The position numbers were made by a program, and so were the translations under genes. Under the pieces are notes generated by a model. It saw only the letters and a list, made by a program, of their open reading frames with translations, was not told where the DNA came from and did no database searches. A stretch of DNA of 64,000 nt from CADEEX01 sp964577955 (GTDB lineage: Bacteria; Acidobacteriota; Vicinamibacteria; Vicinamibacterales; CAVVIG01): NCBI GenBank assembly GCA_964577955.1, contig CAZOAZ010000003.1, positions 124,001-188,000 of the forward strand. Reading direction: 5' to 3'. How positions within the stretch are numbered: the stretch's first letter is position 1; the number at the start of each line of letters is the position of its first letter. Below are positions 7,314 through 15,647 of this stretch, piece after piece.

Positions 7314-9047
7314 ATGGTTCGTGCCGCCGTGTTCAGTGTGTTTTGTACCTTCGCCTGTGTGGCGACCGCCGGCGCGCAACAGCTGATCGGCGGATGTCCG
7401 GTGCTGCCCGCCGACAACATCTGGAACACGCCGATCGACGCGTTGCCGGCGATGGCGAACTCGGCAACGCTGGTGAACACCATCGGTGCGACTCGCGGAT
7501 TCCACGCCGACTTCGGTGCCGGCATGTGGGACGGCGGACCCATCGGCATTCCCTTTATCACCGTGCCGGGCTCGCAGACCAAATATCCAGCGAGCTTTCT
7601 CTACTGGGATGAGAGCGATCCCGGCCCCTACGCGGTGCCGCTGAACGCGCCGATTGAAGGGGGCCCGAACGCCACCGGCGACCGCCATGCCATCGCGATC
7701 GATGTGGACAACTGCCGCTTGTATGAGCTCTATCGCGCCTTTCCCGGTGCCTCGAACTGGACGGCGGATTCTGGCGCGATCTACGACTTGCGATCGAACG
7801 CGCTTCGTCCGTCGACGTGGACGTCGGCCGACGCCGCCGGCCTGCCGATCGTGCCGGGCCTCGTGACGTACGAGGAAATGGCGAGCGGCGAGATCAAGCA
7901 CGCGATCCGCTTTACTGCACCGCAGACGAAGCGTGAATTCGTCTGGCCGGCCCGCCACTATGCCTCGTCATTGACCGGCACCCAGTATCCGCGCATGGGC
8001 GAGCGCTTCCGATTGAAAGCTTCGTTCGACATCAGCACGTATCCGGCCGACGTTCAAGTCATCCTTCGAGCGATGAAGAAGTACGGCATCATCCTCGCCG
8101 ACAACGGCTCCGCCTGGTACATCTCGGGCAAGCCCGATCCGCGCTGGAACGACGACAACCTTCATCGCTTCTCTTCACTCGTCGGATCGAACTTTGAAGC
8201 CGTGGACGCCACGGTTCTACGCATCGATGCGAACTCCGGGGCGGCGCGGCAGAACGGCGTCAGCGTGACGGTCACGCCATCGGCCGCGACCGTACGGCTC
8301 GGGCAGGTGCAGAACTTTACGGCGACCGTGACGGGCGCGGCGGCTGGTGTCACCTGGAGCGTCAACGACATTCCCGGCGGCGACGTCATCGTCGGGCGGA
8401 TCGACGTGAACGGACAGTACGTGCCGCCGTCGGTCGTGCCAAACCCGAGCACCGTCACCGTTCGCGCCACGAGTACGGCATCGCCGACCGCGGTGGGCGC
8501 CGCGGCAGTTACCGTAGTTCCCCACGCGAGCATCACGTCGGTCAGCCCGGCGTCGCTCACGACCGGCAACTTCACACTGACGGTCAACGGCGCCGGTTTC
8601 GTCGCCGGGGCCGTCGTGTCGTTCGACGGCGTCGCGCTGCCGACCACGTTCGTGTCGGCCACGCGGCTGACGGCGAGCGGCACCGCACCCGCCGCGAAGT
8701 CCGGCGTGCCGGTGTTCGCGACGATGCCGGATGGGGATCAGTCGAACGTGATGACGGTCAACGTGACCGCGCCCGTGATCAGCGTGACGATTTCCCCGCG
8801 GACCGCGGCGGTCAGGATTCGTCAGACGCGCCAGTTCACAGCGACCGTCAACGGGACCTCCAACAACGCGGCGATCTGGAAGGTGAACGGCGTGGTTGGG
8901 GGGAACAGCACCGTCGGCCGAGTCACCAGCACGGGGCTCTACACGGCGCCGAACTCAGTGCCGAGCGTGGCCGTTGTCGTGACCGCCGTCGCCGTTGCCG
9001 ACCAGACGAAGAGCGCATCGGCGACGCTGACGATCACGAGACGGTGA
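7314..9047 (+). CDS. secreted protein with TIG/IPT and bacterial Ig-like domains
   Basis: A 577-residue exported protein. The signal peptide ends near ATAGAQ. Residues about 25-290 form a globular domain of unknown function (CPVLPADNIWNTPID, FLYWDESDPGPYAVPL, RHAIAIDVDNCRLYELY) that I have seen only in proteins of uncertain role. Three beta-sandwich modules follow. The first (about 310-400) and third (about 485-575) are Ig-like, with SVTVTPSAATVRLGQVQNFTA and its counterpart VTISPRTAAVRIRQTRQFTA. The middle one (about 403-485) is TIG/IPT-like (ITSVSPASLTTGNFTLTVNG). Such repeats usually present a domain at the cell surface. The ligand is unknown. Confidence 0.83.
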   Translation: MVRAAVFSVFCTFACVATAGAQQLIGGCPVLPADNIWNTPIDALPAMANSATLVNTIGATRGFHADFGAGMWDGGPIGIPFITVPGSQTKYPASFLYWDESDPGPYAVPLNAPIEGGPNATGDRHAIAIDVDNCRLYELYRAFPGASNWTADSGAIYDLRSNALRPSTWTSADAAGLPIVPGLVTYEEMASGEIKHAIRFTAPQTKREFVWPARHYASSLTGTQYPRMGERFRLKASFDISTYPADVQVILRAMKKYGIILADNGSAWYISGKPDPRWNDDNLHRFSSLVGSNFEAVDATVLRIDANSGAARQNGVSVTVTPSAATVRLGQVQNFTATVTGAAAGVTWSVNDIPGGDVIVGRIDVNGQYVPPSVVPNPSTVTVRATSTASPTAVGAAAVTVVPHASITSVSPASLTTGNFTLTVNGAGFVAGAVVSFDGVALPTTFVSATRLTASGTAPAAKSGVPVFATMPDGDQSNVMTVNVTAPVISVTISPRTAAVRIRQTRQFTATVNGTSNNAAIWKVNGVVGGNSTVGRVTSTGLYTAPNSVPSVAVVVTAVAVADQTKSASATLTITRR

Positions 9048-9057
9048 TGCATGTCTC

Positions 9058-9128
9058 GGACAGGCTGAAGCCTGTCCCTACCGGGATCACCGGTCGTCGT
9101 ACCGGTAGGGAAAGCCTTTAGGCTGTCC
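9058..9128. repeat. inverted pair of family B repeats
   Basis: The left arm at 9058-9084 has the core GGACAGGCTGAAGCCTGTCC plus CTACCGG. The right arm at 9102-9128 (CCGGTAGGGAAAGCCTTTAG, then GCTGTCC) is nearly its reverse complement. It starts 11 bases after the stop codon and could act as a processing or termination hairpin. Nothing else is visible in 9129-9236. Confidence 0.88.
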
Positions 9129-9236
9129 GAACACGCTTGCACAACTCTGCGCGGTCGTCAGGATTGCGCAGGCTGAGGCCGTACAATTTGATCCTGGTCG
9201 CCTGTCGGCGACGCCTCCCCCGGCGTCGGAGTAGCG

Positions 9237-9587
9237 ATGCAGTTGCGAGTCGCCCGGCTCTGCCTCGATTGCGAAGAGCTGCACGCGGAGAACAGCTGTC
9301 CGGTCTGTGCGTCGGAGCGCTTCGCGTTTCTCTCGACGTGGCTGCAGGTTGAGGAGCGGCGGAAGTGGCCGCGCGGGAAGCGGACTCCCGTCGCGCCCGA
9401 AGACGGCGTCACCCACGTCGCCCGCAAGGTGTCGAAGTGGCTGCGTGGGGATCAGACGCCCGACGCCCCCGCCGGCCCCGCCACGCGCCGCAGCGATCAC
9501 GTCACGCACCTGAACTTCGACGGTCCTGCCGACGAACCCGCCGCGCCCACGGTCCGCGATTCACAACTCTCGAAGCGGCACAGCTGA
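9237..9587 (+). CDS. small zinc-ribbon-like protein
   Basis: A 116-residue protein whose N-terminus holds CLDCEELH and CPVC, a CxxC-CxxC pair about 13 residues apart, as in short zinc ribbons. The rest is charged and Pro-rich, probably disordered. There is no signal peptide, so it is probably cytoplasmic. It stands alone between repeat-rich gaps. No function can be assigned; treating the Cys pairs as zinc ligands is inference. Confidence 0.65.
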   Translation: MQLRVARLCLDCEELHAENSCPVCASERFAFLSTWLQVEERRKWPRGKRTPVAPEDGVTHVARKVSKWLRGDQTPDAPAGPATRRSDHVTHLNFDGPADEPAAPTVRDSQLSKRHS

Positions 9588-9640
9588 CCCCAGCACTTAG
9601 CACCGAGCACCTAGAACCTTGAACCGCAGTACGCTGTGGT

Positions 9641-9889
9641 ATGGCTGATTCGCCATTCGACAGCATCGAAAGTGCGCATGAGTACGTCCACCTGCTGATT
9701 ACCCAGGTGGACGATGTGGATCGCGGGATTGCCGACGATATCCGCCGCTCGGAAGCCGACAGCAACTCGCGACGGGTGGACGCGCTCCGGCTCGTGGACT
9801 ACAAGCTGACCCAGCTGCAGCACCATCTGACGATGACGGCGCGGCTGCTGAACGATCTCAAGACGCTTCGCCGTCTGCTTTTGCGATGA
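9641..9889 (+). CDS. small helical protein of unknown function
   Basis: An 82-residue acidic-to-basic protein without signal peptide or Cys. It is predicted almost wholly helical with heptad-like Leu spacing (LVDYKLTQLQHHLTMTARLL), suggesting a helical hairpin or small coiled coil. It ends inside the 3' end of the convergent winged-helix gene (32-base overlap), which slightly lowers confidence. The GAATGG-type start at 9641 has no strong ribosome site. The preceding bases (9595-9630) are a degenerate short repeat, AGCACTTAGCACCGAGCACC. Confidence 0.6.
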   Translation: MADSPFDSIESAHEYVHLLITQVDDVDRGIADDIRRSEADSNSRRVDALRLVDYKLTQLQHHLTMTARLLNDLKTLRRLLLR

Positions 9890-10685
9890 GGTGATATTCG
9901 CCGACCGCGGGCATGGTGGCGAAGCCCTCCGCGACGAGCGCGCGGTTGCCGCGCCCAGCCTCCGGGCGCGAGAGGCCGGTGACGCGAGCCAGCTCGCCGG
10001 GAATCGTCATGCCGGCGGTGGTCAGGAAGCAGCGCGCGATTTCCTTGAGTGCCTCGTCTTGCTTCACGCGCTGTGCCAGCGCGTCCGGGAAGCGACCGAC
10101 CGCGAGCGTCCAGATGTAGGTGAACTTCGGCTGATAGACGACCTCACTCGGTACGACGAGCATGGCCGCCTGCAGTTCGTCGAGCGCGTGCGTCAGCGCC
10201 TGACGGTCCTTGACGCCGGATTCGAGCCGGAGATCAATCGTCGCCATCTCCCATTCACGGCGCAGGATCTTCAGGACGGCGCGAGCGTTTCGGCTCAAGC
10301 GCCGCGGTTCCTCGGTACGGCGCATGCCCCAGATTGCATGGAAATAGGGGACCATCCGCGGCGCGACGAACATCGCCTTCCCCCGCGCGAGCTTGCCGTA
10401 GTAGACCTTGCCGCGCCTGACGACTTCGTCCTTCAGGTTCCAGGTGAGCGAGGCCTCCTCGTCCTTCTGGACGTTGCGCGGCATGACGGCGTCGCGTCTG
10501 CCGCAGACGGCGACATACAGCGACGGCCCCGGACGGCGCACGTCGGTCAGACACGCGGCGAAGCCGACGCGCTCGATGAACCGCTCCGCCTCAAAGGCGT
10601 TTTCAATCCGCCGCGCGTCCTCGCGGCACCAGTGCTGATCGCGGAAGTCTTCGAATTCTGGCGGAATCTCGCGGCGCATCCGCAT
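9858..10685 (-). CDS. winged-helix protein resembling AlkZ/YcaQ DNA glycosylase family
   Basis: About 275 residues. The opening EIPPEFEDFRDQHWCREDARRIENAFEAERFIERVGFAACL, with a later YYGKLARGKAMFV and YFHAIWG, looks like proteins annotated as AlkZ-related. They share the tandem winged-helix scaffold of the YcaQ interstrand-crosslink glycosylases. I cannot locate the QxQ catalytic motif of true AlkZ/YcaQ, so a repair role is inference. A start at 10730 would translate a GC palindrome, so the Met at 10685 (or 10679) is preferred. It is convergent with the small gene at 9641 and divergent from the efflux adaptor. Confidence 0.6.
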   Translation of the reverse strand: MRMRREIPPEFEDFRDQHWCREDARRIENAFEAERFIERVGFAACLTDVRRPGPSLYVAVCGRRDAVMPRNVQKDEEASLTWNLKDEVVRRGKVYYGKLARGKAMFVAPRMVPYFHAIWGMRRTEEPRRLSRNARAVLKILRREWEMATIDLRLESGVKDRQALTHALDELQAAMLVVPSEVVYQPKFTYIWTLAVGRFPDALAQRVKQDEALKEIARCFLTTAGMTIPGELARVTGLSRPEAGRGNRALVAEGFATMPAVGEYHLIAKADGEAS

Positions 10686-10699
10686 GCCGCCCGCGCCCC

Positions 10700-10715
10700 C
10701 AGGGCTGGCGCCCTG
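10700..10715. repeat. GC-rich palindrome
   Basis: A perfect stem CAGGGC-TGGC-GCCCTG immediately upstream of the winged-helix gene. It is a REP-like element or operator; no partner copy was found in the window. Confidence 0.5.
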
Positions 10716-10888
10716 CCCCTTGCTTCGCACAGCACTTCTTCAGACTTCGACGACTTTCATCGGCACGAATGTGTGGTGCCTCGGCGTCCACCTCACCGGG
10801 CATGTCGTTCAGTCTAGCGCAGGTGTGACCGAGGGCCGATCCGATCGAGGTCAGCCAGGCAAATGGCTCGCCGTGTTAGCGTTACCGA

Positions 10889-12142
10889 GTGACGCGTCGC
10901 ACCGTCCTGCTCGTCGTCCTCGTGCTGTTCGCCGTGGTGGTTGCGGTCGTCGCGGTCTCGCGGCGCGGGCCGGCGCGCGTGACCGTGGAACTCGGCATCG
11001 TGGCGAAGCAGCCGACCTTCCGGTCCACCGTCACCGCGTCCGGAGAAATCGTGGCCTCCCGGTACGCCGACATCGGCGCGACCGTCATGGGCAAGATCGT
11101 CGCGTTACCGGTCGCCGAAGGCGACGTCGTGAAGGCCGGACAGATCCTGGCACGGATCGACGCCGTCCAGGCCGAGAGCGACGCGCTCAGTGCGGCCGAG
11201 CAGACGCGCGCCCTCCAAGCCGACGAGCGTGCCGCCGAAGAGCAAGTGCGCGCAGCAGTCGCCGACGTCGAGGTCGCCGAGGCGCGTGCCCGGGATGCGG
11301 CACAGATTCTCGCCAGACGCCGTGAGTTGGGCCGCGAGCAGCTCGTGCCCGCCTCCGATCTGGAGTCGGCGGCGGCCGCCGCGGACTCCGCCGCGGCCCA
11401 GGTGAACGCGACGCGTGCCGCCGTCGAGCGCGCCCGCCGGGCGCTGGACGCGGCGGGACGCCGGGTGGCCCAGGCGCGCGCGCAGCAGACGCGTGCCGGC
11501 GACGTGCTCTCGAAGACCTCGATCGTCTCGCCGATCGACGGGATCGTGACGCGTCTTCGCGTACGCAACGGTGAGATGGTCGTGATCGGCGTGCAGAACC
11601 AGCCCGGCACGACGCTCATGACGATCTCCGACCTCAGCACCATCGATGCGGAGGTGAAGGTCGCCGAGGCCGACGTGCTCACCATCCGGAACGGCCAGCG
11701 CGCGGACGTCACGCTCGATGCCTTGCCGGGGCGCAAGTTCGCCGGCCACGTCGTCGAAATCGGGGCGAGCGCCCTGCCGGTGTCCGGCACCGGCGCGGCA
11801 GCGCGCGAGTTCCGGGTCGTCGTACGTCTCGAGCACCCCGAGCCCGGGCTGCGCCCGGGTCTCACGTGCGACACCGAGATCGTGACGAGTGAACGGACGA
11901 ACGTGCTCACCGTGCCGCTGCAGAGCGTCGTGCTCCGGATGCTCGACGGCCAGAGCCGCTCCGGTGTCTTCGTGGTCGACGACGGGATGGCGCGATTCAC
12001 GCCGGCGAGCGCCGGCGTCATCGGTGGTCTGGCGATTGAGATCGCCGGTGTGCCGGAGGGGCGCCAGGTCGTCACCGGTCCGTATCAGGTGCTGCGCGAG
12101 TTGCGCGACGGCGCGCCGGTGTCGACCGTCAGCCGGCGGTGA
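10889..12142 (+). CDS. periplasmic adaptor (HlyD/MacA-type membrane fusion protein)
   Basis: A 417-residue protein with one N-terminal membrane anchor (residues 5-24). The first half of a lipoyl domain (TASGEIVASRYADIGATVMG, then GDVVKAGQILARID) is followed by a long alpha-hairpin coiled coil (about residues 95-205, rich in Ala/Glu/Arg). The second lipoyl half (SPIDGIVTRLRVRNGEMVVIG) and beta-barrel follow. It would link an inner-membrane transporter to an outer-membrane channel. The GTG start at 10889 begins MTRRTVLLVV. The two permease genes follow at 3- and -4-base spacing, so this is one operon. No ATPase or TolC-like gene is present. Confidence 0.9.
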   Translation: MTRRTVLLVVLVLFAVVVAVVAVSRRGPARVTVELGIVAKQPTFRSTVTASGEIVASRYADIGATVMGKIVALPVAEGDVVKAGQILARIDAVQAESDALSAAEQTRALQADERAAEEQVRAAVADVEVAEARARDAAQILARRRELGREQLVPASDLESAAAAADSAAAQVNATRAAVERARRALDAAGRRVAQARAQQTRAGDVLSKTSIVSPIDGIVTRLRVRNGEMVVIGVQNQPGTTLMTISDLSTIDAEVKVAEADVLTIRNGQRADVTLDALPGRKFAGHVVEIGASALPVSGTGAAAREFRVVVRLEHPEPGLRPGLTCDTEIVTSERTNVLTVPLQSVVLRMLDGQSRSGVFVVDDGMARFTPASAGVIGGLAIEIAGVPEGRQVVTGPYQVLRELRDGAPVSTVSRR

Positions 12143-12145
12143 TCG

Positions 12146-13369
12146 GTGAAGAGCCGCAGCGTCCTGGAGGCCGTCGGCACCATTGTCCGCAACCCGCTGC
12201 GCTCATCGCTGGCGACGCTGGCGGTGACGGCGGCCGTCGCCACCACGGCGGTCGTCCAGACCGGGCTCGACGCGCTGGCGCGATCGGCGCGCGAAACGAG
12301 CGCCAGGGCGTTTGGCAGCGACACGTTTGTCATCGCCAAGCTCGCGACCGGGAATGTGAGCCGTCGCGAGCTCGCCGAGAAGCTGGCCCGCAATCCCAAC
12401 ATCACGCGCAGCGACGTCCGTTTTCTGCAGGGCGTGGCAGAGGGCCGGGTCCTGTACGCGCCGACCGCGCAACGCGCCGCTGACGTCGTCCGCGGCAGCC
12501 TCCGGTTTGAAAACGCGAGCGTCAATGGCACTCAGGCGAGCCTCCTGACCATCCGCACTATCGAGGTCGATGCCGGCCGCTTTCTGACCGCCGAAGAGGA
12601 CGTGCGGGGCGCCCTGGTCGTGGTCATCGGGCGCGCCATTGCCGACCAGTTGTTTCCGGCGACCGATCCGCTCGGGCAACCCGTGCGCATTGCGGGGCGT
12701 GCGTTCACGGTCGTCGGTCTCCAGGCTCGTCAGGGCACCGCCGGCGGCGTCTCGCTGGATAAATACGTGTGGATGCCGATCACCGCCTTCGAGCGCGCCT
12801 TCGGTCCGTCCGACACGGTGCAGGTCTTCGCCCGGGCGCCTGACGCGACCACGACGCAGGCGGCCGAGGATCTCGCACGCGTCTCGATGCGCGCGCGCCG
12901 GCACCTCGGTCCCGGCGCGGACGACACCTTCGACATCATCACCCCCGATGCCGGACGATCGTTCGTCACGACGATTACCGAGCGGATCGGCGCCGCGGCG
13001 ATCCCGATCTCGATCATGGCGCTCATCGCGGCCGTCGTTGTCGTGGCCAACACCAGCCTGGTGTCGGTGACCGAGCGCACGCACGAGATCGGCATTCGGC
13101 GGGCGCTCGGCGCGTCCCGCGCGCAGGTCGTCGCCGAGACGCTGGCCGAAGCCGGTCTCGTCGGCCTGCTCGGCGGCGCCGTCGGTCTCGTGAGCGGCGC
13201 GTTGCTGCTGTCGATCGCGTCCCGCGTCGCGGGTCTGGTCTTGACGATGAGCGCACCCACCGCGATCGTCAGTCTGCTCGCGGCCATCGCGAGCGGCGTC
13301 GTGGCCGGCTGGTATCCGGCGCGCCGCGCGGCGGCGATCGACATTGTCGCCGCGTTGAGGGCGGAGTGA
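12146..13369 (+). CDS. MacB/FtsX-type ABC transporter permease 1
   Basis: A 407-residue permease with an N-terminal membrane helix, a periplasmic MacB-like core (about 45-280), and three C-terminal helices of the FtsX fold. The signature TERTHEIGIRRALGASRAQV follows the first FtsX helix, and GWYPARRAAAIDIVAALRAE ends the protein. It uses a GTG start four bases after the adaptor stop. It would need an ATPase partner of the MacB/LolD type, but none is encoded beside it. The substrate is unknown: peptide, macrolide or lipoprotein are all possible. Confidence 0.9.
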   Translation: MKSRSVLEAVGTIVRNPLRSSLATLAVTAAVATTAVVQTGLDALARSARETSARAFGSDTFVIAKLATGNVSRRELAEKLARNPNITRSDVRFLQGVAEGRVLYAPTAQRAADVVRGSLRFENASVNGTQASLLTIRTIEVDAGRFLTAEEDVRGALVVVIGRAIADQLFPATDPLGQPVRIAGRAFTVVGLQARQGTAGGVSLDKYVWMPITAFERAFGPSDTVQVFARAPDATTTQAAEDLARVSMRARRHLGPGADDTFDIITPDAGRSFVTTITERIGAAAIPISIMALIAAVVVVANTSLVSVTERTHEIGIRRALGASRAQVVAETLAEAGLVGLLGGAVGLVSGALLLSIASRVAGLVLTMSAPTAIVSLLAAIASGVVAGWYPARRAAAIDIVAALRAE

Positions 13370-14640
13370 CGCGAGTCCGGTTCCCGCAGTGGCTCGGCGT
13401 GGCCGGAGAGCCGGTGACGCTCGCGATCGAGTCGCTGCGCTCCCAACCCGCTCGCTCCGCGCTGGCCGTCGGCGGCATCGTGGTGGGCATCGTCACGGTG
13501 GTGCTCGTGGCGTCGGTGCTGGCCAACGTTCGCAATCAGATCGCGCTGCTCTTTCGCGAACTCGGCACCGAGAATGTCTTTGCGTTTCACCTGACCGGGG
13601 ATCCCTATTCACCGGCGAGCGAAGCGGAAGTCGACCGGCGGCCGCTCCGGCTCGAGTTCGCGGCCGAACTGCGGCGCCTCGGGCCGGCAATCCGTGACGT
13701 CGGTGCCGAAGTGATCGTGCCCAACACCGTGAATGGCGAGGCGCTGGTCGCGCGGGCCGGCGGCAACGTGTCTGATACCGTGCTGGTCGAAGGCGTCTCA
13801 CCGACGTTTTTCGATATCGTCGGTGCCGAATTCGCCGGCGGCCGGCCGTTCACCGAGCTCGAGGATCGGCAGGCCGCGCGCGTCGCCATCGTCGGCGCCA
13901 GCCTGGCGCGCGCGTTGTTCGGCGCGGAGTCGCCACTTGGCCGGACCGTCACGCTCGCCGGCGAGAATTACGTCGTCGTCGGCGAACTCGAGAAGCGCCG
14001 CGGCGGATTCTTCGGCGAGAACCGGCAGGACAACGTCCTCTCGCTGCCGGCGGGCACGGCTCGTCGCCGGTTCGGCGAGCCGGATCGTGTCGTCTTGTAC
14101 CTGCGCGCGGCGCCCGGCCAACGCGACGAGTGTCTGCGGCAGGCCGAGACGATTCTGCGGCAGCTGCGACGGCTTCCGACCGATCTTCCGAACGACTTCT
14201 CGCTCTCGACGGCCGATCAGATCATCGCGACGTTCGACAGCGTGAGCGCCCGGATTGTGCTCGCCACGATCGCGCTCTCCGGCGTCAGCCTGTTGATCGG
14301 CGCGATCGGCATCGCCAACGTGATGTTCATCAGCGTCACGGAGCGCACCCGCGAGATCGGACTGCGGCGCGCGGTCGGCGCGCGGCAGGCCGAAGTCCTG
14401 CTGCAGTTCCTGCTCGAAGCGACCTTTCTCTCGGGCGTCGGCGGTGCGGCCGGAGTGGGCGCGGCGCTCGCGATCGGGCTCATGCTGCAGATGGTCGTGA
14501 CGGGATTTTCCGCGGTGCCGCCGATGTGGGCGGTGGCGGCCGGGCTCATCAGCGCGGTCGGTGTGGGGCTGACCGCCGGTTACTGGCCGGCGCGCCGGGC
14601 TGCCGCGCTCGACCCCGTCGATGCGCTCCGTCACACGTGA
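13366..14640 (+). CDS. MacB/FtsX-type ABC transporter permease 2
   Basis: A 424-residue paralogue of the preceding permease with the same layout: N-terminal helix, periplasmic MacB-like domain containing FFDIVGAEFAGGRPFTELED, then the FtsX helices with TERTREIGLRRAVGARQAEV and GYWPARRAAALDPVDALRHT. GTGA overlap with the upstream stop implies translational coupling and a 1:1 heterodimer. Together with the adaptor it makes a tripartite-type export complex lacking a locally encoded ATPase. Confidence 0.9.
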   Translation: MTRVRFPQWLGVAGEPVTLAIESLRSQPARSALAVGGIVVGIVTVVLVASVLANVRNQIALLFRELGTENVFAFHLTGDPYSPASEAEVDRRPLRLEFAAELRRLGPAIRDVGAEVIVPNTVNGEALVARAGGNVSDTVLVEGVSPTFFDIVGAEFAGGRPFTELEDRQAARVAIVGASLARALFGAESPLGRTVTLAGENYVVVGELEKRRGGFFGENRQDNVLSLPAGTARRRFGEPDRVVLYLRAAPGQRDECLRQAETILRQLRRLPTDLPNDFSLSTADQIIATFDSVSARIVLATIALSGVSLLIGAIGIANVMFISVTERTREIGLRRAVGARQAEVLLQFLLEATFLSGVGGAAGVGAALAIGLMLQMVVTGFSAVPPMWAVAAGLISAVGVGLTAGYWPARRAAALDPVDALRHT

Positions 14641-14654
14641 GGTGACTCGCTCCC

Positions 14655-15647
14655 GTGCTTCTTGAAACGCCAGACGGGTTGTACTGCCCGGCCGGGGGCT
14701 TCCATCTCGATCCCTGGGGCGCGGTCGAGCGGGCCGTGGTGACCCACGCGCACGGCGACCACGCCCGGCCCGGGAGCCGCGCCTACCTCTGCGCGGCGCC
14801 GTCGGGACCGCTGCTCGAACAGCGCCTCGATCCAGGCGCCGTGATTCAAACGCATCCCTACGGCGAGCCGCTGCGGATGGGCGGCGTCACGGTCAGCTTT
14901 CACCCGGCGGGTCACATCCTGGGTTCGGCGCAGGTGCGGATCGAAGGGGACGAGGGCGTCTGGGTGGTCTCGGGCGACTACAAGCGCGAGGTCGACCCGA
15001 CGTGTCCGCCGTTCGAACCGATCCGCTGCGACACGTTCATCACCGAGGCGACGTTTGGGCTGCCGATCTTCCGTTGGGATCCCACCGAGGAGGTTGCCGC
15101 CGATCTCCTCGCCTGGTGGGACGCCAATCGCGACGCCGGGCTGACCTCGGTGCTCTTCTGCTACACGCTCGGCAAGGCGCAGCGCATCCTGGCGATGCTC
15201 GCCGGGCTGACCGATCGCCGCGTGCTGATTCACGGATCGATCGCGACGATGACCGGACTGTATCGTCGCGCCGGCGTCCGGATGCTCGAAACCGAGATGC
15301 TCGTCGAACGTGGCCGCGGTAAGACCACGGCCGGTGAACTCGTCCTCGCGCCCCTCTCGGCCCGAGGCACGCCGTGGATGCGCCGGCTTGGTGAGTTTTC
15401 CGACGCCTTCGCCTCGGGCACGATGCGGATTCGCGGTGTCCGGCGCCAGCGCAATGTGGATCGCGGGGTCGTGCTGTCGGACCACGCCGATTGGCCGGCG
15501 CTTCTTCAGACCATCGCGGATGTCGGTGCCCCTCGGGTGCTCACGACCCACGGACATCCCGAGCCGCTCGCACGCTATCTGCGTTCGCGGGGAATCGAGA
15601 GCGGTGTGATCCGCACGGCGTGGGAAGGCGAGGGCGAAGCGACATGA
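14655..15647 (+). CDS. ligase-associated DNA exonuclease (metallo-beta-lactamase fold)
   Basis: A 330-residue protein of the SNM1/CPSF-like metallo-beta-lactamase group. THAHGDHARPGS gives the HxHxDH metal site. HPAGHILGSAQV and the GDYKRE segment supply further ligands, and SDHADW near residue 275 is the later His/Asp motif. The gene start VLLETPDGLYCPAGGFHLDPW is typical of exonucleases found next to ATP-dependent ligases. Its stop overlaps the ligase start (ATGA at 15644), so the two are co-translated and probably act together in end processing and sealing. It uses a GTG start. Confidence 0.9.
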   Translation: MLLETPDGLYCPAGGFHLDPWGAVERAVVTHAHGDHARPGSRAYLCAAPSGPLLEQRLDPGAVIQTHPYGEPLRMGGVTVSFHPAGHILGSAQVRIEGDEGVWVVSGDYKREVDPTCPPFEPIRCDTFITEATFGLPIFRWDPTEEVAADLLAWWDANRDAGLTSVLFCYTLGKAQRILAMLAGLTDRRVLIHGSIATMTGLYRRAGVRMLETEMLVERGRGKTTAGELVLAPLSARGTPWMRRLGEFSDAFASGTMRIRGVRRQRNVDRGVVLSDHADWPALLQTIADVGAPRVLTTHGHPEPLARYLRSRGIESGVIRTAWEGEGEAT

